In this document: one piece after another, positions 16,973 through 25,811 of the stretch
Layout: every line of letters starts with the position of its first letter
Position numbering within the stretch: the first letter of the stretch is position 1
Assembly (NCBI RefSeq): GCF_900095705.1
Contig: NZ_LT608324.1
Coordinates: 174,106 to 238,105 of the forward strand
Length of the DNA stretch: 64,000 bases
From: Fusobacterium massiliense
GTDB taxonomy: Bacteria > Fusobacteriota > Fusobacteriia > Fusobacteriales > Fusobacteriaceae
Reading direction: 5' to 3'
Notes under the pieces: model-generated
What the model was told of the DNA's origin: nothing
The model's input: the letters and a program-made list of their open reading frames with translations, nothing else
Databases searched by the model: none
Program-made: the position numbers and the translations under genes

Positions 16973-18536
16973 ATTTTGCATATTCTACTGCTCTTGTTTC
17001 TCTCAGAATTGTTACTTTTATTTGTCCTGGATACTGCATAGTATCTTCAATTTTTTTAGCTACCTCTCTCGACATTAATGTTGCTTCATCATCACTTATC
17101 TTATCAGGATTAATAACTATTCTAAGTTCTCTTCCTGCTTGAATTGCAAATGAAGATTCAACTCCATCAAATGAGTTAGCAATTTCTTCAAGATTTTCTA
17201 ATCTCTTAATATAAGCTGTCAATGTTTCTCTTCTTGCTCCAGGTCTTGATGCTGATACAGCATCTGCTGCTTGAACAAGTATAGCTTCTATTGTTTCAAA
17301 CTCTACTTCATTGTGGTGAGCCATAACCGCATTTACTACATCTGGTTTTTCTCCAAATTTCTTAATAAATTCTCCTCCGACAATAGCATGAGATGTTTCA
17401 ATTTCATTTACTAAAACTTTTCCAATATCATGTAAAAGTCCAGCTCTCTTAGCAAGGGCAACATCTACTCCAATTTCAGCTGCTAATGTTGAAGCTATTT
17501 TAGCAACCTCAATAGAGTGTGTCAACACGTTTTGACCATAACTTGTTCTATATTTTAATCTTCCTAAAGTTTTTATAATTTCAGGATGCATAGATGGAAT
17601 TGATAACTCGATAAGAGCTTCTTCTCCAGCTGCAATGATTTCTTTTTCAATTTCTTTTTTACATTTATTTACAATTTCTTCAATCTTTCCTGGATGTATT
17701 CTTCCATCAGTAATCAATTTTTCTATTGTCATTCTTGCAATTTCTCTCTTAACTCCATCGAAACATGAAAGAACAACAGCTTCCGGAGTATCATCTATTA
17801 TTACATCAACCCCAGTTAATGCTTCAATAGCTCTGATATTTCTTCCTTCTCTTCCTATTATTCTACCTTTCATTTCGTCGTTAGGTAAGTTTATAACTGA
17901 TACAGTTGCATCAGCTACATAGTCTGCAGCTGCTTTTCCAATAGCAGTTGCTAAAATCTTTTGACTAATTTTTTCTTTTTCTTCATCGATTTTATTTTCA
18001 AATTCTCTAATAGTTAATGCCATTTCATGAGTCATTTCATCTCTTAGTTTATTTAATAAAATCTCTTTAGCTTCTTGTTTGCTTAAACCACTAATTTTAG
18101 ATAGTTCTTCTTCTTCTTTTTGTTTTAACTCTTCAATTTCTTTTCTTTTTTCTTCAAGTTCATCGTTAATTTTTTCTAATTCTAGACTTTTAATTTCTAT
18201 TTTTTCAATTTTTCCATCTAGTATTTCTTCTTTTTTAATAATTCTTGCTTCTTTTTGAGCAATTTCATTTTTAATATTTCTTGCTTCTTTTTCAACTTCT
18301 TCTTTAATTTGATATGCTTTTTCTTTAGCTTTTAACTCTATTTCTTTGGCTTTAGAAACAGCATTTTTTTCGGCTTCTTCTAAAATTTCTTTAGCCTTTA
18401 TTTTTGCTTTTTCAACTTCATCTTCTAAGTTCATTAACTTTTCGATTTGTTTGTCAATAACTGATTTTTTAAAAAAGATTGAAAATACAATAGCTAAGGC
18501 TATTAAAACTGCTCCAATGATAATCAATAAGTGCAT
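16971..18536 (-). CDS. rny: Ribonuclease Y
   Basis: A membrane-anchored endoribonuclease that starts mRNA decay. The 521-aa protein has an N-terminal membrane segment (about 2-24) and a long charged coiled coil (about 30-200). A KH domain with GRIIGREGRNIRAIE follows, then an HD domain with LLHDIGKV and AHHNEVEFE. Length and order match the family exactly. GAAAGGAAATGT precedes the ATG. It lies 21 bases downstream of the STAS gene and ends at a good terminator. Confidence 0.97.
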   Translation of the reverse strand: MHLLIIIGAVLIALAIVFSIFFKKSVIDKQIEKLMNLEDEVEKAKIKAKEILEEAEKNAVSKAKEIELKAKEKAYQIKEEVEKEARNIKNEIAQKEARIIKKEEILDGKIEKIEIKSLELEKINDELEEKRKEIEELKQKEEEELSKISGLSKQEAKEILLNKLRDEMTHEMALTIREFENKIDEEKEKISQKILATAIGKAAADYVADATVSVINLPNDEMKGRIIGREGRNIRAIEALTGVDVIIDDTPEAVVLSCFDGVKREIARMTIEKLITDGRIHPGKIEEIVNKCKKEIEKEIIAAGEEALIELSIPSMHPEIIKTLGRLKYRTSYGQNVLTHSIEVAKIASTLAAEIGVDVALAKRAGLLHDIGKVLVNEIETSHAIVGGEFIKKFGEKPDVVNAVMAHHNEVEFETIEAILVQAADAVSASRPGARRETLTAYIKRLENLEEIANSFDGVESSFAIQAGRELRIVINPDKISDDEATLMSREVAKKIEDTMQYPGQIKVTILRETRAVEYAK

Positions 18537-18557
18537 ACATTTCCTTTCTGACTAATT

Positions 18558-18905
18558 TTATTTGAAACTTTTGATTGCCTCATCTTCTGTCTTATAAATT
18601 TCAAATATTTCGTCTAGTCCTATAGTCTCAAAAATAGTTTGGATATGCTTATTAAGATTTATTATCTTAATATCTCCACCCATTTCTCTAACTGTTTGTA
18701 ATTTTCCTCTTAAAATTCCCATAGCTAGACTATTAATATGAATTAATCCTTGAAAATCAACAATATATTTAACTACATCTTTTTCAATAAATTTACTAAG
18801 AATTTCTTTTAGTTTAGGGGCAACAAAAGCATCAAGTTCTCCGTTAATTTCAATTATTTGCACATCTTCTTTTACTCTTTCTAAGATTTCAAAATTATTT
18901 TCCAT
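18558..18905 (-). CDS. STAS-domain protein (anti-sigma factor antagonist type)
   Basis: A 115-aa single STAS domain with EINGELDAFVAPKLKEIL and YIVDFQGLIHINSLAMGIL. The serine in INSLA is at the position phosphorylated in SpoIIAA/RsbV-type antagonists. The overlap order kinase-then-STAS (1-base gap) suggests a partner pair with the 18907-19305 gene. No sigma-B-like factor or PP2C phosphatase lies beside it, so its target may be elsewhere or may not be a sigma factor. Confidence 0.88.
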   Translation of the reverse strand: MENNFEILERVKEDVQIIEINGELDAFVAPKLKEILSKFIEKDVVKYIVDFQGLIHINSLAMGILRGKLQTVREMGGDIKIINLNKHIQTIFETIGLDEIFEIYKTEDEAIKSFK

Positions 18906-18906
18906 T

Positions 18907-19305
18907 CTATACTGCCTCCTTAAGTTTCTTTTCTACCTTAAAAATAGTTCCTCTTGTCTTTTTTTCAATTTTTAAAACATCTACTAATTTTCTAGCAATA
19001 AACAATCCATACCCACCGTCTTCTTTACTTTCTGTATTTTCTGTATAACCTCTTCCGTAATCTTCAACAGTTAAAAAGACAGTATTATTATAAATATCTA
19101 AAACAATTTTTATCTCACCTTGACCATAATCATAAGCATGCTCTATAGCATTTGTTGCCAACTCGTCCACTACTGAAAGTAATTGAATTTCATCAGCTCC
19201 AACTACATTATGTTCTCTAAGATAAACTCTTGTCATGGCTCTAACTAAAGAGAGGTTGCTCAAATAAGATGGCACAAATAATTTTATTTTATTCATACTT
19301 TTCAT
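18907..19305 (-). CDS. Anti-sigma-type serine kinase / HATPase (RsbW/SpoIIAB-like)
   Basis: A 132-aa GHKL ATPase domain. The N-box is SVVDELATNAIEHAYDYG and the G1/G2 boxes are VEDYGRGY and GGYGLFIARKLVD. These are the ATP-binding motifs of RsbW-type kinases that phosphorylate a STAS antagonist, and the neighbouring STAS gene fits that partner role (inference). It could start at residue 1 or at the Met at residue 4. Confidence 0.87.
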   Translation of the reverse strand: MKSMNKIKLFVPSYLSNLSLVRAMTRVYLREHNVVGADEIQLLSVVDELATNAIEHAYDYGQGEIKIVLDIYNNTVFLTVEDYGRGYTENTESKEDGGYGLFIARKLVDVLKIEKKTRGTIFKVEKKLKEAV

Positions 19306-19312
19306 AATAAGC

Positions 19313-19702
19313 TCACTTCTTCTCCTTTAAATCAAAAATTAACCATTTTTTTATTTTATTATCATAAATAAAATTTAATTCAAAATAATATGTATCTTCA
19401 TTCAAATTAAGAGCCAATAATGATGTTGGATACACATTAACATAAGATGGTTCAGATATAAAAACATTGATACCAGTAAAATCTATTTTATACAAATTAT
19501 CTATGATATATCTGTTTTTATAACTATCCTTTATATTTTCCTCAATAAACTTAATATTATTTTTCAACAAATTATTTTTTATATCGTTACTTAATATAGA
19601 TAATTGTTTTTTTTCATATTGAGTAAAATCTTTTTGAATATAAGCATTAGAACAAGATATTAACAAAAAAACTACTGTAATAATTAGTAAAATTTTCTTC
19701 AT
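19313..19702 (-). CDS. Small putative lipoprotein
   Basis: I place the start at 19702 (MKKILLIITVVFLLISCSN), because AAAGGAGCAATT lies directly before it; a longer frame opens at 19753. Residues 1-15 are a lipoprotein signal and LLISC is the lipobox. The mature part is about 114 aa, with NVYPTSLLALNLNED and YYFELNFIYDNKIKKWLIFD strands, possibly a small NTF2-like or beta-sandwich fold. I do not recognise the family. It lies between miaA and the RsbW-like gene. Confidence 0.7.
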   Translation of the reverse strand: MKKILLIITVVFLLISCSNAYIQKDFTQYEKKQLSILSNDIKNNLLKNNIKFIEENIKDSYKNRYIIDNLYKIDFTGINVFISEPSYVNVYPTSLLALNLNEDTYYFELNFIYDNKIKKWLIFDLKEKK

Positions 19703-19749
19703 AATTGCTCCTTTACCATATAGTATGATAACACATAAAACATATTTAA

Positions 19750-20661
19750 TCAAGCCATTTTATTAAACATTGTGTCTATTTTTTCTACAATTTTTTCTTC
19801 TGTTTCAGAGTCAAGATTAAACCAAATATAATCTTTATCTCCTTTAAACCAAGTAAATTGTCTTTTAGCATAATGTCTTGAATTTTTTTTAATTTCATCT
19901 ATTGCTTTATCTAAACTAATAATACCATCAAAATAATCTATAAGTTCAGAATATCCTATTATATTTAATTTTTTTAAATTATCTCTATTTTTTAAATATA
20001 ATTTTTCTACTTCTTGGACAAGTCCATTTTCTATCATGATATCAACTCTCTTATTGATTCTTTCATAAAGATAAGCTCTATCTCTCTCCAAAGCAATTTT
20101 CAAAAAAGAAAAATTATTATTTTTTATATTTTTTTTTGATAAAACTGAAAATTTTTCTCCAGTTATCAAAAATACTTCTATAACTCTTTCAAGTCTTATT
20201 CTATTATTTGGGTGTATTTCTTTTGTTGCTTCTTCATCATATTTTAATGCCATTTCTAGCAAAGTTTTATTATCAATGTTTGCTAAATACTCCCTAATCT
20301 TTTTATCAGCTGATGGTAAACTAGATAAACCATTTGTAACTGAATTTAAATATAGACCTGTCCCTCCAACTAACAAAAAATTCTTTTCTGAATTATTGTT
20401 TAAAATATTATTAACATTTTTTTCAAAATCTCCAACACTATATTTATTTATTGGTTCCAATATATCTATTAAATGATGTTTTATTTCTTGCATCTCTTCT
20501 GTTTTTATTTTAGCAGTCCCTATATCAAGCCCTTTATAAACTTGAGCAGAATCAGCCGATATTATTTCAGCCTTTATTTTTTTTGCTAAACTTATCGAAA
20601 TATCTGTTTTCCCTACTCCAGTTGGTCCAGCTATGACTATTGCTTTATTCAAAGTATTCAA
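19750..20661 (-). CDS. miaA: tRNA dimethylallyltransferase
   Basis: It adds the isopentenyl group to A37 of UNN-decoding tRNAs. The 303-aa enzyme has the P-loop IAGPTGVGKTDIS, the substrate segment SADSAQVYKGLDIGTAK, LVGGTGLYLNSV and the tail KRQFTWFKGD. All are typical. Its start overlaps obgE by 17 bases, implying coupled translation. Confidence 0.97.
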   Translation of the reverse strand: MNTLNKAIVIAGPTGVGKTDISISLAKKIKAEIISADSAQVYKGLDIGTAKIKTEEMQEIKHHLIDILEPINKYSVGDFEKNVNNILNNNSEKNFLLVGGTGLYLNSVTNGLSSLPSADKKIREYLANIDNKTLLEMALKYDEEATKEIHPNNRIRLERVIEVFLITGEKFSVLSKKNIKNNNFSFLKIALERDRAYLYERINKRVDIMIENGLVQEVEKLYLKNRDNLKKLNIIGYSELIDYFDGIISLDKAIDEIKKNSRHYAKRQFTWFKGDKDYIWFNLDSETEEKIVEKIDTMFNKMA

Positions 20662-21931
20662 ACTCTACATCAGCAATCTTTACAGTATCTCCATCTTGAA
20701 CTCCAAAATCTTGTAGAGCCTCCTCCATTCCTAAATTTCTCATCATGTGCAAGAATGTTACCAATGATTCATCGTCCATTCCTATAACATATTTTGCTAA
20801 AACATCATCTACTATTCTTCCACCAACAACAATAGCATCATCTTCATCTCTAGTTAGTTCAAAATCTTCTTTTACAACTCTTAATTCTTTCAATAACTTT
20901 TTAATATCTACTTCTTCTTCTAAAGGTTCTCTTTCTATATGATTCAACATGTCATAAGTTTTATATAATATTTCTTTTAGACCATCATTTAATATTACAG
21001 ACATCGGATATATTTCAATTCCTTTTTCTGCTAAATAATCTTTAAATTTATTATATTTTTCCATATCCCATAATAAATCCATTTTATTAGCTAAAACTAT
21101 TTGTCTTTTATTTGCTAATTTTTCACTAAATTTCTTTAATTCAAAATTTATTTTTTCAAAATCTTCGATACAATCTCTACCTTCAATTTCAGCAACATCA
21201 ACAATATGATAAATCATTTTACATCTTTCTATATGTCTTAAGAATTTATCTCCTAATCCAACTCCTTCATGTGCCCCTTCAATTAATCCTGGTATATCAG
21301 CTATTACAAAAGATTTTTCTTCCTCTAATCTAACTACACCTAATTTAGGTTCTAATGTTGTAAAGTGATAATTTCCAACTTTTGAATTTGCTGCTGAAAC
21401 CTTGTTTATAAAACTTGATTTTCCAACTGATGGATATCCAACAAGAGCAACATCTGCTAAAAGTTTTAATTCTAATTTTACTTTTATTTCAGCTCCTTCT
21501 CCACCTTTTTCAGCAATTTTTGGAGCTTTTCTAACAGAGTTTTTAAAATGAATATTTCCATATCCACCTTTTCCACCTTTTAGTAAAATTCTTTGTTCTC
21601 CATTTTCATTCATATCAAGTATTAATTTACCAGTTGTAAAATCTCTTACTTGAGTTCCAACTGGAACTTTAATAATTAAGTCTTCTCCTTTTTTTCCATA
21701 CATTTGTTTTTTTTGACCATTTTCTCCGTTTTGAGCTTTAAATAACTTTTTAAACTTAAAATCTATAAGAGTATTGATATTAGAATCAGCAACAAATATT
21801 ACATCTCCACCTTTTCCACCATCACCACCATCTGGTCCTCCAAATTGCACAAATTTTTCTCTTCTGAAAGCAGCAGAACCATCTCCACCATTCCCAGCTT
21901 TAACTGTTATTATAACTTCATCTATAAACAT
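20645..21931 (-). CDS. obgE: Obg-family GTPase
   Basis: An essential ribosome-assembly and stress GTPase. The 428-aa protein shows the glycine-rich Obg fold (GGDGSAAFRREKFVQFGGPD and repeated GGKGG blocks). The G domain carries VGYPSVGKSSFINK, DIPGLIEGAHEGVGLG and NKMDL. A C-terminal OCT domain follows (VVGGRIVDDVLAKYV). All three domains are complete. GAGGAGCAAAAG precedes the ATG. Confidence 0.97.
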   Translation of the reverse strand: MFIDEVIITVKAGNGGDGSAAFRREKFVQFGGPDGGDGGKGGDVIFVADSNINTLIDFKFKKLFKAQNGENGQKKQMYGKKGEDLIIKVPVGTQVRDFTTGKLILDMNENGEQRILLKGGKGGYGNIHFKNSVRKAPKIAEKGGEGAEIKVKLELKLLADVALVGYPSVGKSSFINKVSAANSKVGNYHFTTLEPKLGVVRLEEEKSFVIADIPGLIEGAHEGVGLGDKFLRHIERCKMIYHIVDVAEIEGRDCIEDFEKINFELKKFSEKLANKRQIVLANKMDLLWDMEKYNKFKDYLAEKGIEIYPMSVILNDGLKEILYKTYDMLNHIEREPLEEEVDIKKLLKELRVVKEDFELTRDEDDAIVVGGRIVDDVLAKYVIGMDDESLVTFLHMMRNLGMEEALQDFGVQDGDTVKIADVEFEYFE

Positions 21932-22021
21932 CTTTTGCTCCTCTTTAAATCTTTTTTAAATTCTCTTTATTATCAGATGTATTATACCAAATTTTTTACA
22001 AACTTCTAAATAAAAAATAAA

Positions 22022-22062
22022 AAAGTGTATCGAAACTTTATTTTTAAAATTTTGATACACCT
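22022..22062 (-). terminator. Hairpin terminator after the flavoprotein gene (bidirectional form)
   Basis: GTGTATC and GATACAC close a long AT-rich stem flanked by A and T runs on both sides. It lies between the reductase stop and the obgE promoter region. Confidence 0.65.
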
Positions 22063-22069
22063 TTTTAGC

Positions 22070-22166
22070 CTATGGGAAAGTATAATAAAAAAGTCTCTTG
22101 ACAGCCGTATGAGTTCTACGAGCTCAATGAACACGGGCTCTTCGAACTAATACGGACGTCAGAGAT
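22070..22166 (-). repeat. Dispersed palindromic-core repeat, copy 5 (core reversed, then tail, on the minus strand)
   Basis: The core at 22091-22165 reads AAGTCTCTTGACAGCCGTAT through GACGTCAGAGA on the plus strand. The tail is on the left as CCTATGGGAAAGTATAATAA, the reverse complement of TATACTTTCCCATAGG. Confidence 0.88.
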
Positions 22167-22176
22167 TTTATTTATC

Positions 22177-22854
22177 TTATCCAAAATTATCAACTAAGTA
22201 ATGTTTTTTATCAATATTATTTTCAACTAGAAGATTCTTCATAGTTTTTATAAATTCTCCAGTTCCTATTATATAATAATATGCTTGATTAACATCATCT
22301 AATTTTTCTTTTAATAAATCAAAATTTATTCTTGGTTGAATTCCAGTAAACACTGGATTATACTTATAATTTTTGATATCAAATTTTCCTAACCACTCAT
22401 GGTAAGTAGTCTTTTCTAAAGTTCTATTTGAATAGAACAAACTAACTTTTCCTTCATATTTTATTTTTTCTAATTCCATAAGCATTGGAATTATTGGAGC
22501 TATTCCTATTCCAGAAATCAAAAATACTATTTCTTTTTCTGAAAATCTAAATCCGAAACTTCCAGTAGCCTTTGTTACTGAAGCTGGGTCTCCTTTTTCC
22601 ATTGCCAAACATCTAGTTTTAAAATCACTATCACTTGTTCTCATAACAAATCTTAAAATATCTTCATCTGGATGAGAAGCTATTGACAATGCTCTTGTTG
22701 TTACAATAATATTTTTTTCTTTATCACTAACATCTAAAAATGTGTATTGCCCTATTTTAAAATCATAATCTTCTGGTTTTGAAAAAATCATTTCTATTGT
22801 ATTTTCTGCAACCACTTTTCTTTCAATTAGTTTTAAGTTGTACTCTTTTTTCAT
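22177..22854 (-). CDS. Ferredoxin-NADP reductase-like flavoprotein
   Basis: A 225-aa FAD/NAD(P)-binding reductase. TRALSIASHPDED is the FAD RxxS motif, SGIGIAPIIPMLMELE the NAD(P) glycine motif, and YYYIIGTGEFIKTMKNLL the C-terminal region, ending YLVDNFG. There is no 2Fe-2S cysteine cluster, so it is a stand-alone reductase module. The electron partner is unknown. It is downstream of putP but separated by a 69-base gap. Confidence 0.88.
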   Translation of the reverse strand: MKKEYNLKLIERKVVAENTIEMIFSKPEDYDFKIGQYTFLDVSDKEKNIIVTTRALSIASHPDEDILRFVMRTSDSDFKTRCLAMEKGDPASVTKATGSFGFRFSEKEIVFLISGIGIAPIIPMLMELEKIKYEGKVSLFYSNRTLEKTTYHEWLGKFDIKNYKYNPVFTGIQPRINFDLLKEKLDDVNQAYYYIIGTGEFIKTMKNLLVENNIDKKHYLVDNFG

Positions 22855-22923
22855 GCTTCACCTTGCCTTAAAATTTTTGATTTTTTTATTGTATCACAAT
22901 TCTTATTGAATACAAAATAAAAA

Positions 22924-24345
22924 TTATCTAAAAATTTTAAATTTTTCTAATACATATATACTTATGCAATTTATTAGAAAAGATGGAACTATTTCATAAA
23001 TTATATTCCCAAGCCCTGATTGTTTCCAAACAATAACAGTAATTGTTGCTATTATCATAGAAACTAAAACAGTCTTCCAATGCAGTTCCTTTTTATATAA
23101 AGTAAATAAAATCACTGGAGAAAATACACCTCCAAAACCTGCCCAAGCATAAGAAACTAATTCTAAAACTTTTGAACTAGGATTCATTGCAAGAACTCCT
23201 GCTATTAAAAATATTACAACAACACAAATTCTTCCAACCCATATCATTTCAGTATGAGTTTTTTCTCTTTTTATAATATGTTTATAGAAATCTTCTGTTA
23301 ATGTATTTGAAGATACCAATAATTGTGATGAAATTGTTGACATTATTGCAGATAATATTGCAGCAAACAATATTCCTGCCATCCAAGGATTAAATAATTT
23401 ATGTATTAAAAATATAAATATTTTTTCTGCATCTCCACTAATTTCTGCTACATCTGTAAAAACTCCAATTCCTGTAACTCCAACCGCAATTGCTCCAACT
23501 AAAGAAATTATAACCCATATCATAGCTATAAGTCTTGATTTCCATAGTTCGTCTGCACTATCTATACTCATAAATCTAACTATTATATGTGGTTGTCCAA
23601 AATATCCAAGCCCCCATCCTAATCCTGAAATTATAACTGGCAAGCTCAAAGCTTTAGCATATTTAAAAACATTTAAAGAAATATCTTTTGCATCCATAGC
23701 GGCACTTATCCCATCTATTCCTCCACCATTAAAATAAGCAACAACTGGAACTACTAGTATAGCAAAAAACATCAAACAACCTTGGAAAAAGTCTGTCCAA
23801 CAACAAGCAAGATATCCTCCAAGAAAAGTATAAACAATTATTGTTCCACCACCAATTAACACTCCCCATTTATAATCTATTCCAAGTAAAGAATCAAATA
23901 ATTTACCACTTGCAACAAGACCAGAAGCTGAATATATAGTAAAGAAAAATAAAATTACTATTGCTGAAAATGTTCTTATATATCCTTTATTGTCATTTAA
24001 TTTTTGAGAAATAAATGAAGGTATAGTCAAAGAGTTATATTTTTCAGTTTGTATTCTAAGAGCTGGTGCAACAAATTTCCAGTTCAAATAAGTTCCCAAT
24101 GCTAAACCAATGACTACCCATATTTCAGTTAGCCCACTTAAATATACGGCTCCAGGTAATCCTAAAAGTAACCATCCACTCATATCACTAGCTTGAGCAG
24201 ATAAAGCAGTTACCCAATAACCAACTCCTCTATCTCCTAAAACATATGATTCATGAGTTGTTGTTTTAGAATAAAAATAAATTCCAATCAACATTAAAAA
24301 TACCAAATAAATTCCAAATGTAATAAAAATTTCATAACTTGCCAT
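22924..24345 (-). CDS. putP: Sodium/proline symporter
   Basis: A sodium:solute symporter family transporter with about 13 membrane helices. SAQASDMSGWLLLGLPGA is the sodium-site segment of PutP, GLGWGLGYFGQPHIIVRFM is also PutP-like, and CCWTDFFQG is typical. Counting from the ATG at 24345 (MASYEIF) the protein is 473 aa. I prefer this start because GGAGGAATTTTAGA lies right before it; a longer frame opens at 24396 without such a site. The gene is preceded by a structured leader and terminator (24438-24680), suggesting transcription attenuation. Confidence 0.93.
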   Translation of the reverse strand: MASYEIFITFGIYLVFLMLIGIYFYSKTTTHESYVLGDRGVGYWVTALSAQASDMSGWLLLGLPGAVYLSGLTEIWVVIGLALGTYLNWKFVAPALRIQTEKYNSLTIPSFISQKLNDNKGYIRTFSAIVILFFFTIYSASGLVASGKLFDSLLGIDYKWGVLIGGGTIIVYTFLGGYLACCWTDFFQGCLMFFAILVVPVVAYFNGGGIDGISAAMDAKDISLNVFKYAKALSLPVIISGLGWGLGYFGQPHIIVRFMSIDSADELWKSRLIAMIWVIISLVGAIAVGVTGIGVFTDVAEISGDAEKIFIFLIHKLFNPWMAGILFAAILSAIMSTISSQLLVSSNTLTEDFYKHIIKREKTHTEMIWVGRICVVVIFLIAGVLAMNPSSKVLELVSYAWAGFGGVFSPVILFTLYKKELHWKTVLVSMIIATITVIVWKQSGLGNIIYEIVPSFLINCISIYVLEKFKIFR

Positions 24346-24437
24346 TCTAAAATTCCTCCATATCTTCTCAAAATTTTCATAAATATTATTCCCCATTTAA
24401 TTCTGACCTATATATTTTGGACTTTATGAAAATTCTC

Positions 24438-24472
24438 AAAAAAAAACCATTAAGATAAAAGTCTTAATGGTC
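24438..24472 (-). terminator. Terminator inside the putP leader
   Basis: ACCATTAAGA, CTTTTA and TCTTAATGGT form the hairpin, followed by an unbroken T run on the minus strand. It is placed upstream of the coding start rather than after a gene. Confidence 0.85.
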
Positions 24473-24680
24473 AATAAATTATAATAATAAATTAAAAATT
24501 ATTTCCCATAGACACAGTCCAAAATTTTAAAAAGCATAAATTGGACTTGCATCTAGGTTAGAATAAACTAAATACAAATCCCTACTAGGGAACTATGGGG
24601 TTTAGTATAGTTGCATTGTAATTAATAAATTCTAACTGCTTGTACATAATTCTTAATCTCCTTTTAATTTTTTTATTTAC
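24438..24680 (-). promoter_or_regulatory. Structured 5' leader of putP with a terminator: candidate riboswitch or attenuator
   Basis: Reading the minus strand, helix P1 pairs CCCATAG (24599-24593) with CTATGGG (24511-24505). Inside it lie TCCC/GGGA, a 10-bp helix TTGTATTTAG/CTAGATGCAA and a helix AGTCCAA/TTGGACT: a closed multi-branch junction. About 35 bases later comes a textbook terminator, ACCATTAAGA with TCTTAATGGT and nine T (24438-24472), still about 95 bases ahead of putP. I match it to no riboswitch class I know; there is no T-box sequence. A regulatory role is inferred. Confidence 0.6.
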
Positions 24681-24686
24681 TTTATA

Positions 24687-24715
24687 AGTATAAACTATTA
24701 TTTCAAAAAAGTCAA
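24687..24715 (-). promoter_or_regulatory. Sigma-70 promoter of the putP leader
   Basis: On the minus strand, TTGACT (24715-24710), a 17-base spacer and TATACT (24692-24687). The expected start at about 24680 gives a leader of roughly 335 nt before the putP ATG. Confidence 0.8.
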
Positions 24716-24762
24716 CAGTATTAAAATTTCTGAATTGCTAAATTGCAATAGTAAGTGTCACA

Positions 24763-24831
24763 CTAATAAAATTTTTTAGTAAATTCTTCATTATAAACTT
24801 CTTCTGCACTTTTTCCATCAAATAATTTATC
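24763..24831 (-). pseudogene. Possible transposase 3'-end remnant
   Basis: A minus-strand frame reads DKLFDGKSAEEVYNEEFTKK then FY and a stop, which looks like the tail of an IS30-type transposase. Only about 22 residues survive, preceded by stops. The sequence just after it (GTGACACTTACTATTGCAAT) could be an element end. The resemblance is from memory only. Confidence 0.25.
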
Positions 24832-24871
24832 TTATTAGACTCTTGTGTTACAATTCTATTATACCACTATA

Positions 24872-24898
24872 GTAGCCAAAGAAAACTTCTTAGGCTAC
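24872..24898 (-). terminator. Hairpin after lipoprotein gene 24918-25589
   Basis: GTAGCC and GGCTAC arms with AAGAA/TTCTT extension, 20 bases after the stop. The same hairpin type follows the next two lipoprotein genes. Confidence 0.5.
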
Positions 24899-24917
24899 CT
24901 ATAAAAAATTAAATTAT

Positions 24918-25589
24918 TTATTTTTTTATAATTTTTAAATTACCAAATTTTTTTTCAAGATTATTATACATTTTTTTCAAAGTACTTGGATCTTTTGGAT
25001 AATCTTCTGCCCAACCTCTATAATATACATCATAATCACTTCCAGTTATATCATTTACAAATCTTCTAAAAATAGTTTTTTTAAATAATATTGGTGGTAT
25101 TTTAGTTCTTGGTCTTATTATTTTTCCATCTGTATCAATAATTTCTATTTCTCCTATATCTAATATATATTCATTATACTCTGTATTTGTTATTTCTATT
25201 GGTAAATCATAGAAATAATTATTATCAGAATATTCTCTTATTTTTTCTTTAGGCATTATGTATTCTTTTCCATTTACTGTCATTTTAAAGTCATTATAAA
25301 ATTTTATTTTATAATTTTCACCACCTCCTTTAAGAGCAAATATTTGCTCATCGTCTATAAATCGAATTTCATATTTATTATTTATTATATCATTCATTTT
25401 ATCTATATCTTCTTTAGGTATTCCCATTCTATTTATCTTACCATCCTCTATTATTGCATAAGCATCTATATAGGTTCCAGTTAAAAAATGTGGTTTAAAT
25501 CCCCAAAAACTATTGCTATTACTAGAACAAGCACTAGTAGTTATAACTAAAATAATCGAAATTATAAGTTTAAAACTATTTTTTATCAT
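24918..25589 (-). CDS. Lipoprotein, probable orphan immunity protein of the toxin locus
   Basis: A 223-aa protein. The N-terminus is a lipoprotein signal ending ITTSAC. The mature part has GEIEIIDTDGKIIRP and the IPPILFKK segment, which parallels IIDIPPLSFKK/IIDIPPLKFEK in the two lipoproteins upstream. This suggests a common family. GAGGAGCTGATAAAA precedes the ATG, and that ribosome site lies inside an in-frame exoprotein fragment. An immunity role is inferred from position and likeness. Confidence 0.6.
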   Translation of the reverse strand: MIKNSFKLIISIILVITTSACSSNSNSFWGFKPHFLTGTYIDAYAIIEDGKINRMGIPKEDIDKMNDIINNKYEIRFIDDEQIFALKGGGENYKIKFYNDFKMTVNGKEYIMPKEKIREYSDNNYFYDLPIEITNTEYNEYILDIGEIEIIDTDGKIIRPRTKIPPILFKKTIFRRFVNDITGSDYDVYYRGWAEDYPKDPSTLKKMYNNLEKKFGNLKIIKK

Positions 25590-25763
25590 TTTTATCAGCT
25601 CCTCTATTGATGAATTTCCAATTGAAACATTGAAACCATTATGTCTTGATTTCTCTTCATCTTGTAAACTTTCAAGATGTAAATTTGCTACATTTATATT
25701 TACATCATTGCCTATAATATTTCCACCTTTTATAGAAAAATCTTGTCCTTTAACTTTAATATC
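25590..25763 (-). pseudogene. FhaB-type exoprotein fragment (unit 8)
   Basis: From a stop at about 25764 the frame reads GGNIIGNDVNINVANLHLES and continues through GNSS to the lipoprotein ATG. It matches ANIIGNDVNINVANLHLES in the exoprotein unit at 27398-31333. It is a 58-codon relic without start or signal, joined in frame to the following lipoprotein gene. Confidence 0.7.
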
Positions 25764-25770
25764 TTAATAA

Positions 25771-25797
25771 GTATCCTAAGAAAATCTTTTAGGATAC
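25771..25797 (-). terminator. Hairpin after lipoprotein gene 25812-26336
   Basis: GTATCCTAAG and TTAGGATAC form the stem, 14 bases past the stop codon. It is a homologue of the hairpins at 24872 and 26833. Confidence 0.55.
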
Positions 25798-25811
25798 ATA
25801 TAAAAAATTAA

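Noticed and set aside
24438..24680. T-box or S-box (SAM) interpretation of the putP leader
   Set aside because: No T-box sequence (TGGNACCGCG type), no specifier-loop arrangement and no kink-turn pattern was found; left as unassigned.
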